A DNA stretch of 64,000 nt from Deinococcales bacterium (GTDB taxonomy: Bacteria; Deinococcota; Deinococci; Deinococcales; JAAFIG01), in the NCBI GenBank assembly GCA_013298595.1, contig JAAFIG010000022.1, forward strand, positions 1 through 64,000, read 5' to 3'. Positions 8,318 through 16,417 of this stretch are shown piece after piece. The position numbers and the translations under genes are program-made. Below the pieces are notes generated by a model. The model had not been told where the DNA came from. It did not search any database and worked only from the letters and a program-made list of their open reading frames with translations. Within the stretch, counting starts at the first letter, position 1, and each line of letters opens with the position of its first letter.

Positions 8318-9163
8318 ATGGATGGCATCACTTTTCAAGCAGCCATTGATTTTGATTTTTCAAAGTTAGCCAGTATTTTTACGGCTGGTTTTCAGGGGTA
8401 TTTTGTCAAAATTGAATTAACAGCTTTGATGCTCGAGCTGATTTGTCGAACCGAATCCAGCGACCTCAGTAGTGGGTTGGTGGCTATTCATCACAATCAA
8501 CCAGTAGGTATTTTAATGTTAGCCAGACGCGGGTGGACGAGTCGAATTCATGCAATGGGTGTGATTCCCGAGTATCGTGGACAAGGTGTTGGACGTTTGT
8601 TGCTTGAACAGTGTATTGCCAGTGCTCGAGAACGTGGTGATAAATTCTTGAAACTCGAAGTGATCGCAGCCAATACACAAGCGCAGCACTTGTACGCAGC
8701 TCGTGGTTTTCAGGTACAGCAAAAACTGGTTGGTTTTCAACGTACTTCTCAGCCAGATTCGTTTCACTCAGCCCATATTTTACAAACCATTGATACCCTT
8801 GAATTCGCTCATATTTTGCGGCTCGAGTGCGATGTGTTGTTGCCGTGGCAATTGCAACCAGAAACCCTTGGTTCCTATGTCGCTCCGACCCATGCACTTG
8901 GTCTTGATAACAAAGCATTTGTTTTACTCAGCCATTCAAATAATCACACCACCAGTACAATTCGGGGTTTGATTGTCCGCAAGGATTTTCGAGGTTTGGG
9001 TTGGGGTACTAAGTTGCTACAAACACTCTTTACCCAGTATCCCAATCGCGCTTGGAATTTCTCGCCTATTTTCCCAGATGGTTTAATGAATGGTTTTTTG
9101 CAACGACACGATTTTACCTTAAATCCGATTGAACAATTTGAAATGTGGCTCGAGTGCACCTAG
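8318..9163 (+). CDS. Tandem GNAT-family N-acetyltransferase
   Basis: About 281 aa. The N-terminal half is a clear GNAT acetyltransferase: the acetyl-CoA binding motif A reads GVIPEYRGQGVGRLLLEQ and is followed by KLEVIAANTQAQHLYAARGF. The C-terminal half contains a second, weaker GNAT-like unit (RGLIVRKDFRGLGWGTKLLQTL). Substrate unknown; such proteins acetylate small amines or protein N-termini. The start is taken at the ATG preceded by AAAGAGG at 7-nt spacing; an upstream in-frame start at 8270 would overlap the regulator gene. Possibly cotranscribed with the response regulator (40 bp gap). Confidence 0.85.
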   Translation: MDGITFQAAIDFDFSKLASIFTAGFQGYFVKIELTALMLELICRTESSDLSSGLVAIHHNQPVGILMLARRGWTSRIHAMGVIPEYRGQGVGRLLLEQCIASARERGDKFLKLEVIAANTQAQHLYAARGFQVQQKLVGFQRTSQPDSFHSAHILQTIDTLEFAHILRLECDVLLPWQLQPETLGSYVAPTHALGLDNKAFVLLSHSNNHTTSTIRGLIVRKDFRGLGWGTKLLQTLFTQYPNRAWNFSPIFPDGLMNGFLQRHDFTLNPIEQFEMWLECT

Positions 9164-9197
9164 TCATCAAAATAAGATGGTGCTGCAAAAAGCTTGA

Positions 9198-9479
9198 TCA
9201 CAACTCGAGTTGCACAGTCACTTCGTCGCCTTCCTCGAGTTTTTCTGCCTTGCGGATATTTGCCCGAATCGGCACGATATAACTGTCATTTTGCGGAAAC
9301 AAAGAAGTTTTCCACTCGGTATTGCCAATTCGTGCAGTTACTGGAATCATTCCCCAGCCGTATGTGACAAATTTTGAGGCTGCTTTTAATTCGTGGCATT
9401 GCTCGGCTGCAACTGTCACAAAATACCACGGCGCAGGACCACGCCAGTACCAAATTTTATTAGTGAACTCGAGTTTCAT
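9198..9479 (-). CDS. DUF1905 family protein
   Basis: 93 aa, compact and lacking a signal peptide. It matches the DUF1905 pattern: a beta-rich small domain beginning KLEFTNKIWYWRGPAPWYFVTV, a central KFVTYGWGMIPVTARIGNT (partly shown) and a terminal EEGDEVTVQLEL. Molecular function is not established for this family, which is often found with or fused to YdeI/OmdA-like proteins. TATACT (minus, 9486-9491) ends 6 nt before the ATG, so it is probably leaderless. Monocistronic. Confidence 0.8.
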   Translation of the reverse strand: MKLEFTNKIWYWRGPAPWYFVTVAAEQCHELKAASKFVTYGWGMIPVTARIGNTEWKTSLFPQNDSYIVPIRANIRKAEKLEEGDEVTVQLEL

Positions 9480-9492
9480 ATGTGCAGTATAT

Positions 9493-9657
9493 CTACCAAA
9501 TTGACTTATTCAGTATGGTGAAGCTCGAGAACCATGAAACACTGTTAAAATTTCGATTACCAAGCTTCTTGGCAAAATATTCACGAAGTTCTTCGGCTGT
9601 TTTACCTTTATTGGCTTCGCTGTCTGCTATACCTCGAGCAATAGATTGCCTGAAAAA
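9493..9657 (-). pseudogene. Possible remnant of a small antitoxin-like gene
   Basis: Between DUF1905 and DUF2805 the minus strand keeps one open stretch of about 54 codons, closed by stops and without a usable start. It reads FRQSIARGIADSEANKGK and then TAEELREYFAKKLGN. The charged helical pattern recalls the C-terminus of small type II antitoxins. No toxin gene lies nearby. It may be a decayed gene or a chance open frame. Confidence 0.22.
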
Positions 9658-9689
9658 CTATTTTTATCACAGCTCGAGCTTAACTGATT

Positions 9690-9935
9690 TTAGAATTTTT
9701 GGTTTTTAGACTTATGCCGAGTCACCGCTTGGTCACGCAACTTCCCCAGTTTAGTGATTCGACCTTCGACCCGTTCACGCCAACGAATATACGTTTTTTT
9801 ATTCTGCACTTGACGCATCAGGGTTTTGACTTCCGCTTCGGACAAACCAAATTGGGCTTGAATCGCTTCAAAAGGCGTGCGATCCTCCCACGCCATCATA
9901 ATAATTCTGTCGGTATCCTCGAGCGAAAATTTCAT
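9690..9935 (-). CDS. DUF2805 / TIGR03643 family protein
   Basis: 81 aa when started at the ATG that gives MKFSLEDTDRIIMMAWEDRT, which is how family members normally begin. The family-typical text continues with PFEAIQAQFGLSEAEVKTLMR and WRERVEGRITKLGKL, suggesting a helix-turn-helix-like fold. Function unknown. An upstream in-frame start would add 28 unlike residues and is rejected. The start codon lies in the loop of a 12-bp inverted repeat (9912-9951), and a TATCCT hexamer lies in the repeat arm 8 nt before the ATG. Confidence 0.8.
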   Translation of the reverse strand: MKFSLEDTDRIIMMAWEDRTPFEAIQAQFGLSEAEVKTLMRQVQNKKTYIRWRERVEGRITKLGKLRDQAVTRHKSKNQKF

Positions 9936-9951
9936 TGCACTCGAGGATACC
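9912..9951. repeat. Inverted repeat around the DUF2805 start codon
   Basis: Perfect 12-bp arms GGTATCCTCGAG (9912-9923) and CTCGAGGATACC (9940-9951) surround a 16-nt loop that contains the start codon. A second hairpin, ACCCGAA / TTCGGGT, follows at 9949-9964. The arms include CTCGAG and a -10-like TATCCT. Confidence 0.7.
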
Positions 9952-10090
9952 CGAAAATTCGGGTGATAAATTGACCCATTGGTCTTGTAACGCAACTCAC
10001 TCGAACCAATAAAACTCACTCGAGTGGGTTTTACTCAGAAAAAGTGGGTTAAGTTCACGTTTTTTTCAAAGTTTTCCGTTAGGCTAATGT

Positions 10091-11599
10091 ATGAAAAGAA
10101 TCTTCACCCTTGCAGTTGTCGGTATTATCCTAGCAAGTAGTGCTGTTTGGGGTGCAACAAAATTCTCGAGTGTGGCTTCAGAAACCCGTAGCAGTGCCCA
10201 TCCGCACCGTTTTACAGGTGTGGTGCAACAAAAATTACCACCATTACTTTCGTATATTCCAAATTATTATGAGCATGTCAAACCAATTCTCGAGCGTAGT
10301 TGTGTTGGTTGTCATAGCGCTGGTAATATTGCGCCTTTTGCGCTCGAGACTGCTGAGCAAGTGCTGCCTTTGGCACGAACAATGCAAAAAGCGGTGCAGG
10401 ATAAGTACATGCCTCCTGTAACAGCTGGTGGGACAACACCTGCTTTGTTGCATGATAAACGCTTAACAGCCAATGAAATTGCGATTATTGCTAATTGGGC
10501 TTGGGCTGGTGCACCGCTGGGTAAAGTTGTTGCAGCAACAAATACCGTCTCGAGCCAAGTGCAACGGCAACCTGATTTGGTTTTAACACCGAAAAGCGAA
10601 TTTTTGCCCGATGCGAGTTTAACCGATGAGTATCGTTGCTTTATTTTTGATCCTAAACTCAGTAAGGCTCGGTTTATGGATGCTTATAATATTGTGCCAA
10701 CCAATAAAAAAGTGGTGCATCATGTGGTGATTTTTCAAATTGGTAAAGACAAAGCCGAAAATGCAGCAAAACTCGAGACCAAAGACAATGATGGACGTTT
10801 GGGTTATCCATGTTTTGGTGGACCTGGCGAAAATCTTGGCAGACCAAACATTATTGGTGCTTGGGCACCAGGTCAGGGTGCCGTTAATTATCCTTCAGGC
10901 ACTGGTACATTAATCGAACCTGGTGATGTACTGGTTTTGCAACTGCATTACAATTTATTGGGTGGTAAAGGCAAAGATCAAAGCAAAGCTGAACTATTTT
11001 TTGCTCCTGAAAACGCCCCTGTCAAACGGATGAACTCGAGTATCGTGATTGCTCCTGTGGAAATTCCTTGTGCTGGTGCGTACCCAAGTGATCCCACCGA
11101 TCCTTGTCATCGTGATGCGGCTTATAGTCGCGCTGCACAACTTGGCAATGGCGAAAATGCCTTATTCAAAAACCCTGTTTTTGTGAATTTTTGTGGCTCG
11201 AGTTTAAATAATTTCACCAGTGGTTCAGATGGCATTGTGGTTAATAAATGCGCTTTCCCATTACGCATGGCACCCGAAGCAAAATTATCCATTTATGGCA
11301 TGTTAGGACATATGCACTTACTTGGGCAAAGTGTCAAACTCGAGTTAATCCGAGGTAATCAAAATCAGACTATTCTGGAAATTCCCAAATGGGATTTTCA
11401 CTGGCAGAGCAGTTACTGGCTTGAAAAACCAATCAACCTCGAGAATGGTGATCAGGTTCGTATTACTTGCCAATTTAATAACACACCAGAAGTACAGCCC
11501 GAAATTGCTGGGGCTAAAGTCAAACCGCGTTACACTGTTTGGGGCGAAGGCACTGTGGACGAGATGTGCTTAGGGATTTTGCAAATCGGGCAACGCTAA
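10091..11599 (+). CDS. Secreted cytochrome c / copper type II monooxygenase-like protein
   Basis: 502 aa. A signal-anchor-like hydrophobic N-terminus (about residues 4-21) is followed by a heme-binding CVGCH (71-75) in a cytochrome c-like segment with a distal Met candidate in KYMPPV. The rest resembles peptidylglycine-type copper ascorbate-dependent monooxygenases: VVHHVVIF (CuH-like His pair), LQLHYN, GHMHLLG (CuM-like HxH) and FHWQSSYW. Likely an exported oxidoreductase; the substrate is unknown. TAGGCT sits 5 nt before the ATG. Several Cys pairs fit an extracytoplasmic location. Monocistronic, followed by a repeat-rich spacer. Confidence 0.75.
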   Translation: MKRIFTLAVVGIILASSAVWGATKFSSVASETRSSAHPHRFTGVVQQKLPPLLSYIPNYYEHVKPILERSCVGCHSAGNIAPFALETAEQVLPLARTMQKAVQDKYMPPVTAGGTTPALLHDKRLTANEIAIIANWAWAGAPLGKVVAATNTVSSQVQRQPDLVLTPKSEFLPDASLTDEYRCFIFDPKLSKARFMDAYNIVPTNKKVVHHVVIFQIGKDKAENAAKLETKDNDGRLGYPCFGGPGENLGRPNIIGAWAPGQGAVNYPSGTGTLIEPGDVLVLQLHYNLLGGKGKDQSKAELFFAPENAPVKRMNSSIVIAPVEIPCAGAYPSDPTDPCHRDAAYSRAAQLGNGENALFKNPVFVNFCGSSLNNFTSGSDGIVVNKCAFPLRMAPEAKLSIYGMLGHMHLLGQSVKLELIRGNQNQTILEIPKWDFHWQSSYWLEKPINLENGDQVRITCQFNNTPEVQPEIAGAKVKPRYTVWGEGTVDEMCLGILQIGQR

Positions 11600-11639
11600 T
11601 CAGACTTCTTACATAAGTACAAAATCATCGAAAATAGTG

Positions 11640-11706
11640 CGAACACAAGGTTCGTACCCTACAAAAATCCACGCATTGAACGTAGGGGTGATGCTTGTCA
11701 TCACCC
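11640..11706. repeat. Double palindromic repeat element (CTTGT-loop family)
   Basis: Two small hairpins flank a pairing segment. CGAAC-ACAAG-GTTCG (11640-11654) is followed by TACCCTAC, and GTAGGG leads into GGGTGATG-CTTGT-CATCACCC (8-bp perfect stem, 11686-11706). ACCCTAC and GTAGGG can pair with each other. Similar hairpins occur near 38.7, 46.06 and 61.9-62.0 kb. Confidence 0.7.
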
Positions 11707-11758
11707 TGTTTTAGGCACCGAAAATTATTTATACATGAGATCTATTTTTTCAGACACA

Positions 11759-11808
11759 CCAATTATGTTTTCAGGTGAGGCTTACATCTCACCTGAAAAC
11801 ATAATTGG
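11759..11808. repeat. Perfect 21-bp inverted repeat, 8-nt loop
   Basis: Arms at 11759-11779 and 11788-11808 are exact reverse complements (starting CCAATTATGTTTTCAGG), with loop GCTTACAT. No T-tract follows, so it is not a typical intrinsic terminator. It sits 12 bp before the -10-like TATACT (11820-11825) of the BTAD gene and could be a large hairpin, an operator or a relic of a small mobile element. Confidence 0.8.
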
Positions 11809-11835
11809 GATAAGACGCGTATACTGGTTGGTACT

Positions 11836-14130
11836 GTGTTAGCACTGCAATTACTGGGTCAAACAAAAATCCATGTTGATTCCGCAGAAATTGCGCTGCG
11901 TGGCAAAATGCTGGCATTTATTGGTTGCTTAGCCCTCGAGGAAAACGGGGTGGCTCGGCATATCATCGCGCAGCGTTTATGGTCTGATAATGCTGGGCAG
12001 AGTTTGCGTCAAGCGATGTATCGTTGTAAGCATATCCCCGAGTTATCTGATTTTCTCGAGGATCAAGAATTGGTGGTGTTGCGCTGTAGCACCGATGTTC
12101 AAACATTAACCAGCCTCGAGCCTATTGCAGCCTTGGCATTGTTGCGTTTGCCTTTGTTGCCTGATTTAGATTCGCATTTTAGTGAAATTGGTTTGGAGTG
12201 GTTGACAATTCAACGTGAAAAATTAGCTCAGCAACGCATGGATTTGTTGTTGCAAGTCGCTGCTGAACTCGAGGGGTCTGATGCTGGTGCTGCCCTCAAA
12301 TACTTGCAGGAATTACAAAGTATTGACCCAAGTAACGAAACCACAACACGGCATTTGATTCGGGTAGCAAGCAATCAGGGCAATCAAACGGCTGCACTGA
12401 ATGCCTTTGAGACTTTGCGAAAAACCCTGCACCAGCAATTTGGTACGGCACCAAGTGCAGCTATGCTCGAGGTGATCGAGCAAATTCGTGGTATCTCAAA
12501 ACCCCAAATTTCTGTGGAGAATCTGCGGTTGCTACGTGCTTTAGCGATTTATGGTCAAGCTTTTCATGCCAAAATTTTTGCAGCCATTCTCGAGACTCCT
12601 GTTTTGGCACTAACCGAGCGTGTGGGTTTGCTGGAGGAGCAAGGGATTTTGGTGGCTGGATGGTTTGCGGATGCAATTTTGCAGCAACGTATTCAAACCG
12701 AAACACCTATCAGTGTGGCACGGTTACTGCATCAGCGTTTTGCCGAATACCTCGAGCCTCAAGAACCAGTTATGGCTGCTAAGCACTGGTTAAAAACCGA
12801 GCAATTTTACCGCGCTGCTCAATTATTTTTACAAAACCCCGATAGTCTCGAGGCTGGTTTTCAAGCCTTATGGGTGGTTGATGATGATGAAACTCGTGGT
12901 TTGGCATTAGCACAGATTGGACGGATCAGTGAGGCGCGTTCGGATTTGGTTTTATTGGCTGCGGTTTGCGACCAGTTAGAGTCATTGGCGCGGCATAGTC
13001 AATCGGATAAAATTATTTACAATTACTTGATTCGTCGTGCTTCGTTATACATGCGTTCTGGGAAACCCATAGAAGCCATTCCTTTACTCGAGGATGCCTT
13101 ACTGGCAAGTGTACGTCTACAAGACCCTGTACTGCGTACTCAGAGTGAAGTCAGCCTTGGTGCAGTGAATTTATCACTTAGGCAATTTGTTACTGCTCGA
13201 GAATACTTTGAAAAAGCCGCTCAAAGCACCGACCTATCAGTACAATTGCGTGCCATAGGTAACTTGGGCACACTCGAAGCAATGCAGGGTCATCTCGAAG
13301 CAGCTTTATTGTATTCCGAAAAAGCCCTTGGAGTGGCTCGAGCCATAGGGCAATTACCTGTCATTGGGTCATTGCTGACAAATATTGCAGCCACTGCAAC
13401 ACAACTGGGTAAACTCGAACGTGCCGAACAAGGTTTTCGTGAATCACTCGAGGTAAGTCAGCGCATCCAAAATATTGACGGGCAGCGGGCAGCGTATCGT
13501 AATCTGGGATTTATTGCTTTGCAACGCGGATATTTAGGGGCAGCTTGGAATACCACCCAAGAAAGCCTCGAGTTAGCCCAAGATGATCTGACGCAGCAGC
13601 AAACCCTGACTTTACTAGCAGATATTGCTTTGCATTGCAAAAATTATGTGGTTGCCGAACAGTATTTAAGTCAAGCCACTGCGCTGACCAGCACACCCAT
13701 ACAACAAAAAGCCCTCGAGTTTTCCAAAGCTATTCTGACCCTAGCCAGCGGTCAGGATAGTGCCGAAACCACAGCATTAACTTGCCTCGAGCAACTTTCG
13801 GGTATACAGCAAATCGCAGCTCGGCTTGAATTGGCACGGTACGCTAAACAGATCAGCACCCTCGAGCAATGCCGTATCGAAGCAGGACAAAACCGTTCGT
13901 ATCAATTGCAAATGCAGTTACTTGAGTTGCGTTTAGCCAAATTGCAAAAACGCCGTTTTGATACCAGCCAATTACTGGTTTTACTCGAGGATGAACCACG
14001 CTTAGATAGCCTTCGGGCTTGGCAATTACTATCAAAAACCAAATCTGATACTTTTGCAGCTCGAGCCAGTACTGCTCTTACCTTACAAGCCGAAGGTTTA
14101 CCAAAGATCCTACGGCAGACACTCCTTTGA
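11836..14130 (+). CDS. BTAD/TPR-domain transcriptional regulator (SARP-like)
   Basis: 764 aa, probably GTG-started. Residues about 1-95 look like a degenerate winged-helix DNA-binding domain (IIAQRLWSDNAGQSLRQAMYR). Residues about 100-230 form a bacterial transcriptional activator domain with REKLAQQRMDLLLQVAAEL, NETTTRHLIRVASNQGNQTAAL and LRKTLHQQFGTAPSA. From about 330 to 690 the sequence is tetratricopeptide-like, with repeated YFEKAAQ, ALLYSEKALGVARAIG and QGFRESLEVSQRI. No NB-ARC ATPase is apparent, so it is a short BTAD-TPR type. TATACT lies 10 nt before the GTG. Target genes unknown. Confidence 0.8.
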   Translation: MLALQLLGQTKIHVDSAEIALRGKMLAFIGCLALEENGVARHIIAQRLWSDNAGQSLRQAMYRCKHIPELSDFLEDQELVVLRCSTDVQTLTSLEPIAALALLRLPLLPDLDSHFSEIGLEWLTIQREKLAQQRMDLLLQVAAELEGSDAGAALKYLQELQSIDPSNETTTRHLIRVASNQGNQTAALNAFETLRKTLHQQFGTAPSAAMLEVIEQIRGISKPQISVENLRLLRALAIYGQAFHAKIFAAILETPVLALTERVGLLEEQGILVAGWFADAILQQRIQTETPISVARLLHQRFAEYLEPQEPVMAAKHWLKTEQFYRAAQLFLQNPDSLEAGFQALWVVDDDETRGLALAQIGRISEARSDLVLLAAVCDQLESLARHSQSDKIIYNYLIRRASLYMRSGKPIEAIPLLEDALLASVRLQDPVLRTQSEVSLGAVNLSLRQFVTAREYFEKAAQSTDLSVQLRAIGNLGTLEAMQGHLEAALLYSEKALGVARAIGQLPVIGSLLTNIAATATQLGKLERAEQGFRESLEVSQRIQNIDGQRAAYRNLGFIALQRGYLGAAWNTTQESLELAQDDLTQQQTLTLLADIALHCKNYVVAEQYLSQATALTSTPIQQKALEFSKAILTLASGQDSAETTALTCLEQLSGIQQIAARLELARYAKQISTLEQCRIEAGQNRSYQLQMQLLELRLAKLQKRRFDTSQLLVLLEDEPRLDSLRAWQLLSKTKSDTFAARASTALTLQAEGLPKILRQTLL

Positions 14131-14164
14131 CGCTGTTTTGACGCACCCTAGTGCACAATAAACC

Positions 14165-14350
14165 ATGGCAGCCGAACCACGCAGCAAACCCACAGATGAA
14201 AGCATCTATGTCCTCCGTGTTTGGTCGGATGGCACTGCTTACCGAGCCTCACTTGAAAATGTACTTTTACAACAAACCAAAGAATTTCAGAACGTTCAAG
14301 AACTCGAGGTTTTTCTCGAGGAGCGTATGGTCAGTAAAAGCGGCTCATAG
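14165..14350 (+). CDS. Small conserved-looking hypothetical protein
   Basis: 61 aa, soluble, no signal peptide, no family recognised. It reads as a short beta-alpha unit (SIYVLRVWSDGTAYRASLEN, then NVQELEVFLEERM), which resembles compact single-domain proteins rather than a chance frame. Support comes from GCACAAT placed 5 nt before the ATG, the same element that precedes the next gene, and from CTCGAG in L-E positions. It may be cotranscribed with the downstream protease. Confidence 0.55.
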   Translation: MAAEPRSKPTDESIYVLRVWSDGTAYRASLENVLLQQTKEFQNVQELEVFLEERMVSKSGS

Positions 14351-14392
14351 CTCCGTCAAGATTTTGTCAGAATTAAAGTGCACAATAGAGCT

Positions 14393-15610
14393 ATGAAAAT
14401 GATTGTTGTTTTATTACTGGTTTTTTGCTCGAGTGCCTTTGCCAGCCCAGCCCAAGATTTACTCAATCAGGCAGCTTATTTTGTGGCAGTTCGTTATAAT
14501 GGTTTCTCCAGTGCCGATACCAGTAATTTGGCACAAAAATACCAACCCGATTTGGATATCGCTTGTAAAGATCAACTCGAGACCTGTCCGTTTAGTGTGG
14601 CTGTGCCAATTGTACAAAAAATGCTGACCGAGCTTGGCGATGGTCATTCGTATTACTTAACACCAAGCCAATACGCCGATCAATTACAACAAGCTCGGGG
14701 CTTGGGTAGCTCGAGTCCGCGTTTGGGTGTGATTACTGCCGATGTCAAAGATGGTTTTGATCGGTTAATTGCCGATGTCTGGGCTGGTTCAGCAGCCGAT
14801 AAAGTTGGTTTAAAACGTGGTGATCGCATTACGGGCATCAATAATCAAAGCTCGAGTATTTTTGCCGAGAATTTCCGTACTGCCATTGGTAAAGAAGTGG
14901 CAACGGGTAAAGATGTGCTCTTGAATATTCGCCGCGCTGGTTTGCCACTCGAGATTCGGGTGCGTGGCAGCAGTGTGCGTTCGCCTTTACCAACCTATAA
15001 AAGTTTGAATGCAAAAACAGGGTATTTGCGTTTACCCATTTTTGATACCAATGGGCAAGTTGCCAGCACAGTCCATACTTTGTTACGACAACAAAAACCA
15101 TTACCTGAACGCCTGATTATTGATGTTCGAGACAACCCAGGTGGGCTTGCCACCGAAATGATTGGCGCAGTTGGTGCTTTTGTTGAAAAAAGCGGTTTTA
15201 TCCTCGAGACCAGAGATGGCAGCAGCCAAACCAGTGTTGAAAAAGGTACTGTTTCTATTTCATCCGTTAAACTCAATATTGTGCCACAACCAATACTCTA
15301 TAAAGGCAAAGTGATTGTACTGATTAACCAGAATTCGTATAGCGGCGCAGAGTACTTTGCACAACTGCTGCAAGACGCAGCTCGAGCCACCATTATTGGC
15401 GAAACCAGTGGAGGACTGGGCAACACCGCCACTATTCCCTTTGAATTACTCGATGGTAGCGCCATTTTTATTACTATCTCGAAAAGTTTGCGTTTAACTG
15501 GCGGTTATTTACCTGCGGCTGTCACCCCAGATATTCTGGTAACCGATAATCTCGAGTTGCAAAGTCAAACAGGTAAAGATACTGTGCTCGAGCAAGCCTT
15601 AAACAGGTAA
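14393..15610 (+). CDS. Secreted S41-family (tail-specific-like) protease
   Basis: About 405 aa starting at an ATG 6 nt after CACAAT. The signal peptide is MKMIVVLLLVFCSSAFA. An N-terminal helical part ends with LGDGHSYYL, whose His matches the His of nisin-resistance-type S41 proteases. A PDZ domain (about 100-180, AADKVGLKRGDRITGI) follows, then the protease core with the nucleophile Ser probably in NQNSYSGAEYF and IGETSGGLGN. The CtpA-type catalytic Lys is not evident. A paralogue lies at 30555-31787 with the same domain order. An upstream GTG (14378) is rejected because it lies inside the promoter. Confidence 0.85.
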   Translation: MKMIVVLLLVFCSSAFASPAQDLLNQAAYFVAVRYNGFSSADTSNLAQKYQPDLDIACKDQLETCPFSVAVPIVQKMLTELGDGHSYYLTPSQYADQLQQARGLGSSSPRLGVITADVKDGFDRLIADVWAGSAADKVGLKRGDRITGINNQSSSIFAENFRTAIGKEVATGKDVLLNIRRAGLPLEIRVRGSSVRSPLPTYKSLNAKTGYLRLPIFDTNGQVASTVHTLLRQQKPLPERLIIDVRDNPGGLATEMIGAVGAFVEKSGFILETRDGSSQTSVEKGTVSISSVKLNIVPQPILYKGKVIVLINQNSYSGAEYFAQLLQDAARATIIGETSGGLGNTATIPFELLDGSAIFITISKSLRLTGGYLPAAVTPDILVTDNLELQSQTGKDTVLEQALNR

Positions 15611-15934
15611 TTGCGGTTGCAATAAATCATCCTCAAGTGCCGCCAGCACTTGTTGCTTGAGGGTCTCGAGCATAAAACCATCTAAGCTCGAGAAATCGTT
15701 GCCTTCGAGTTTACCCAGAGCTTTTTGGTAATTGCGTTGACCACCGTTTAGGTTGTTGTAATGACGACGTTTATGAATAGCTGCCGCCAGTAAAATCAGC
15801 CCTTGGATATATCTGGCACTGGCTGTGTCCCCTTGGGCTTTAGCTGCATTCCACGGAATTTCCCAGACTTCATGGGCTTCCCAATATTCGCCTGCATTAA
15901 AAAGTTTAGCTCCCTCGAGTAATTCTGGACGCAT
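15599..15934 (-). CDS. DUF309 domain protein
   Basis: 111 aa matching DUF309: GAKLFNAGEYWEAHEVWEIPW near the N-terminus and QGLILLAAAIHKRRHYN further on, an all-helical single domain found in Deinococcota, cyanobacteria and Firmicutes. Function unknown. Its ATG overlaps the stop of the upstream gene (TAATG), so it is translationally coupled. Its 3' end overlaps the convergent S41 gene by 12 bp. Confidence 0.85.
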   Translation of the reverse strand: MRPELLEGAKLFNAGEYWEAHEVWEIPWNAAKAQGDTASARYIQGLILLAAAIHKRRHYNNLNGGQRNYQKALGKLEGNDFSSLDGFMLETLKQQVLAALEDDLLQPQLPV

Positions 15935-16389
15935 TAGGCTTTCTTTTTAGCTACTAAAAAAAAGACTTTATCGGTACGGCGTACCACCAGTAACATCAAA
16001 AATTTATTGGTATCAAAATTTTGGTATTCCGAACGTGTCCGAATTTCACCTGTTGGTGCTGGTAGATTGATTCTGCCATTCTCGAAGTAACCCGCAGCAG
16101 CAAAACCATTGGCAAGGTTAGCAATATACGCATCGGCAAGTTTTGTCGCAATACCTTGTGCCAAATAAAGCGTAAACCCTTCGTATTTATTTTTGTCGGC
16201 ACCAAGAATATCAGCAAATTGATTGGTTAATTGCGGATTAATCACTTGAAAAGAACCTGTTGGTAAGCGCACCGAACTATCTAAACTGGCACTGATACTG
16301 GCAACTGTTAATAATTCAGCGGCTGTTTGGGCTACCACTGCTGCACTCGAGAACACCAATATGGCTGCAATCATTCGTAAGATTTTCAT
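15934..16389 (-). CDS. Secreted protein of unknown function
   Basis: 151 aa. A signal peptide (MKILRMIAAILVFSSAAVVAQ) precedes a soluble alpha/beta domain with no recognised motif. Family not recognised. TACACT (minus, 16396-16401) ends 6 nt before the ATG and overlaps a CTCGAG site, suggesting a leaderless transcript covering this gene and the coupled DUF309 gene. Confidence 0.65.
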   Translation of the reverse strand: MKILRMIAAILVFSSAAVVAQTAAELLTVASISASLDSSVRLPTGSFQVINPQLTNQFADILGADKNKYEGFTLYLAQGIATKLADAYIANLANGFAAAGYFENGRINLPAPTGEIRTRSEYQNFDTNKFLMLLVVRRTDKVFFLVAKKKA

Positions 16390-16417
16390 GCCTCGAGTGT
16401 ACGCCTCAAAACGGGTT

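Noticed and set aside
11759-11808. Inverted repeat considered as insertion sequence ends
   Set aside because: The arms are only 8 nt apart, so no transposase could lie between, and no target duplication is evident.
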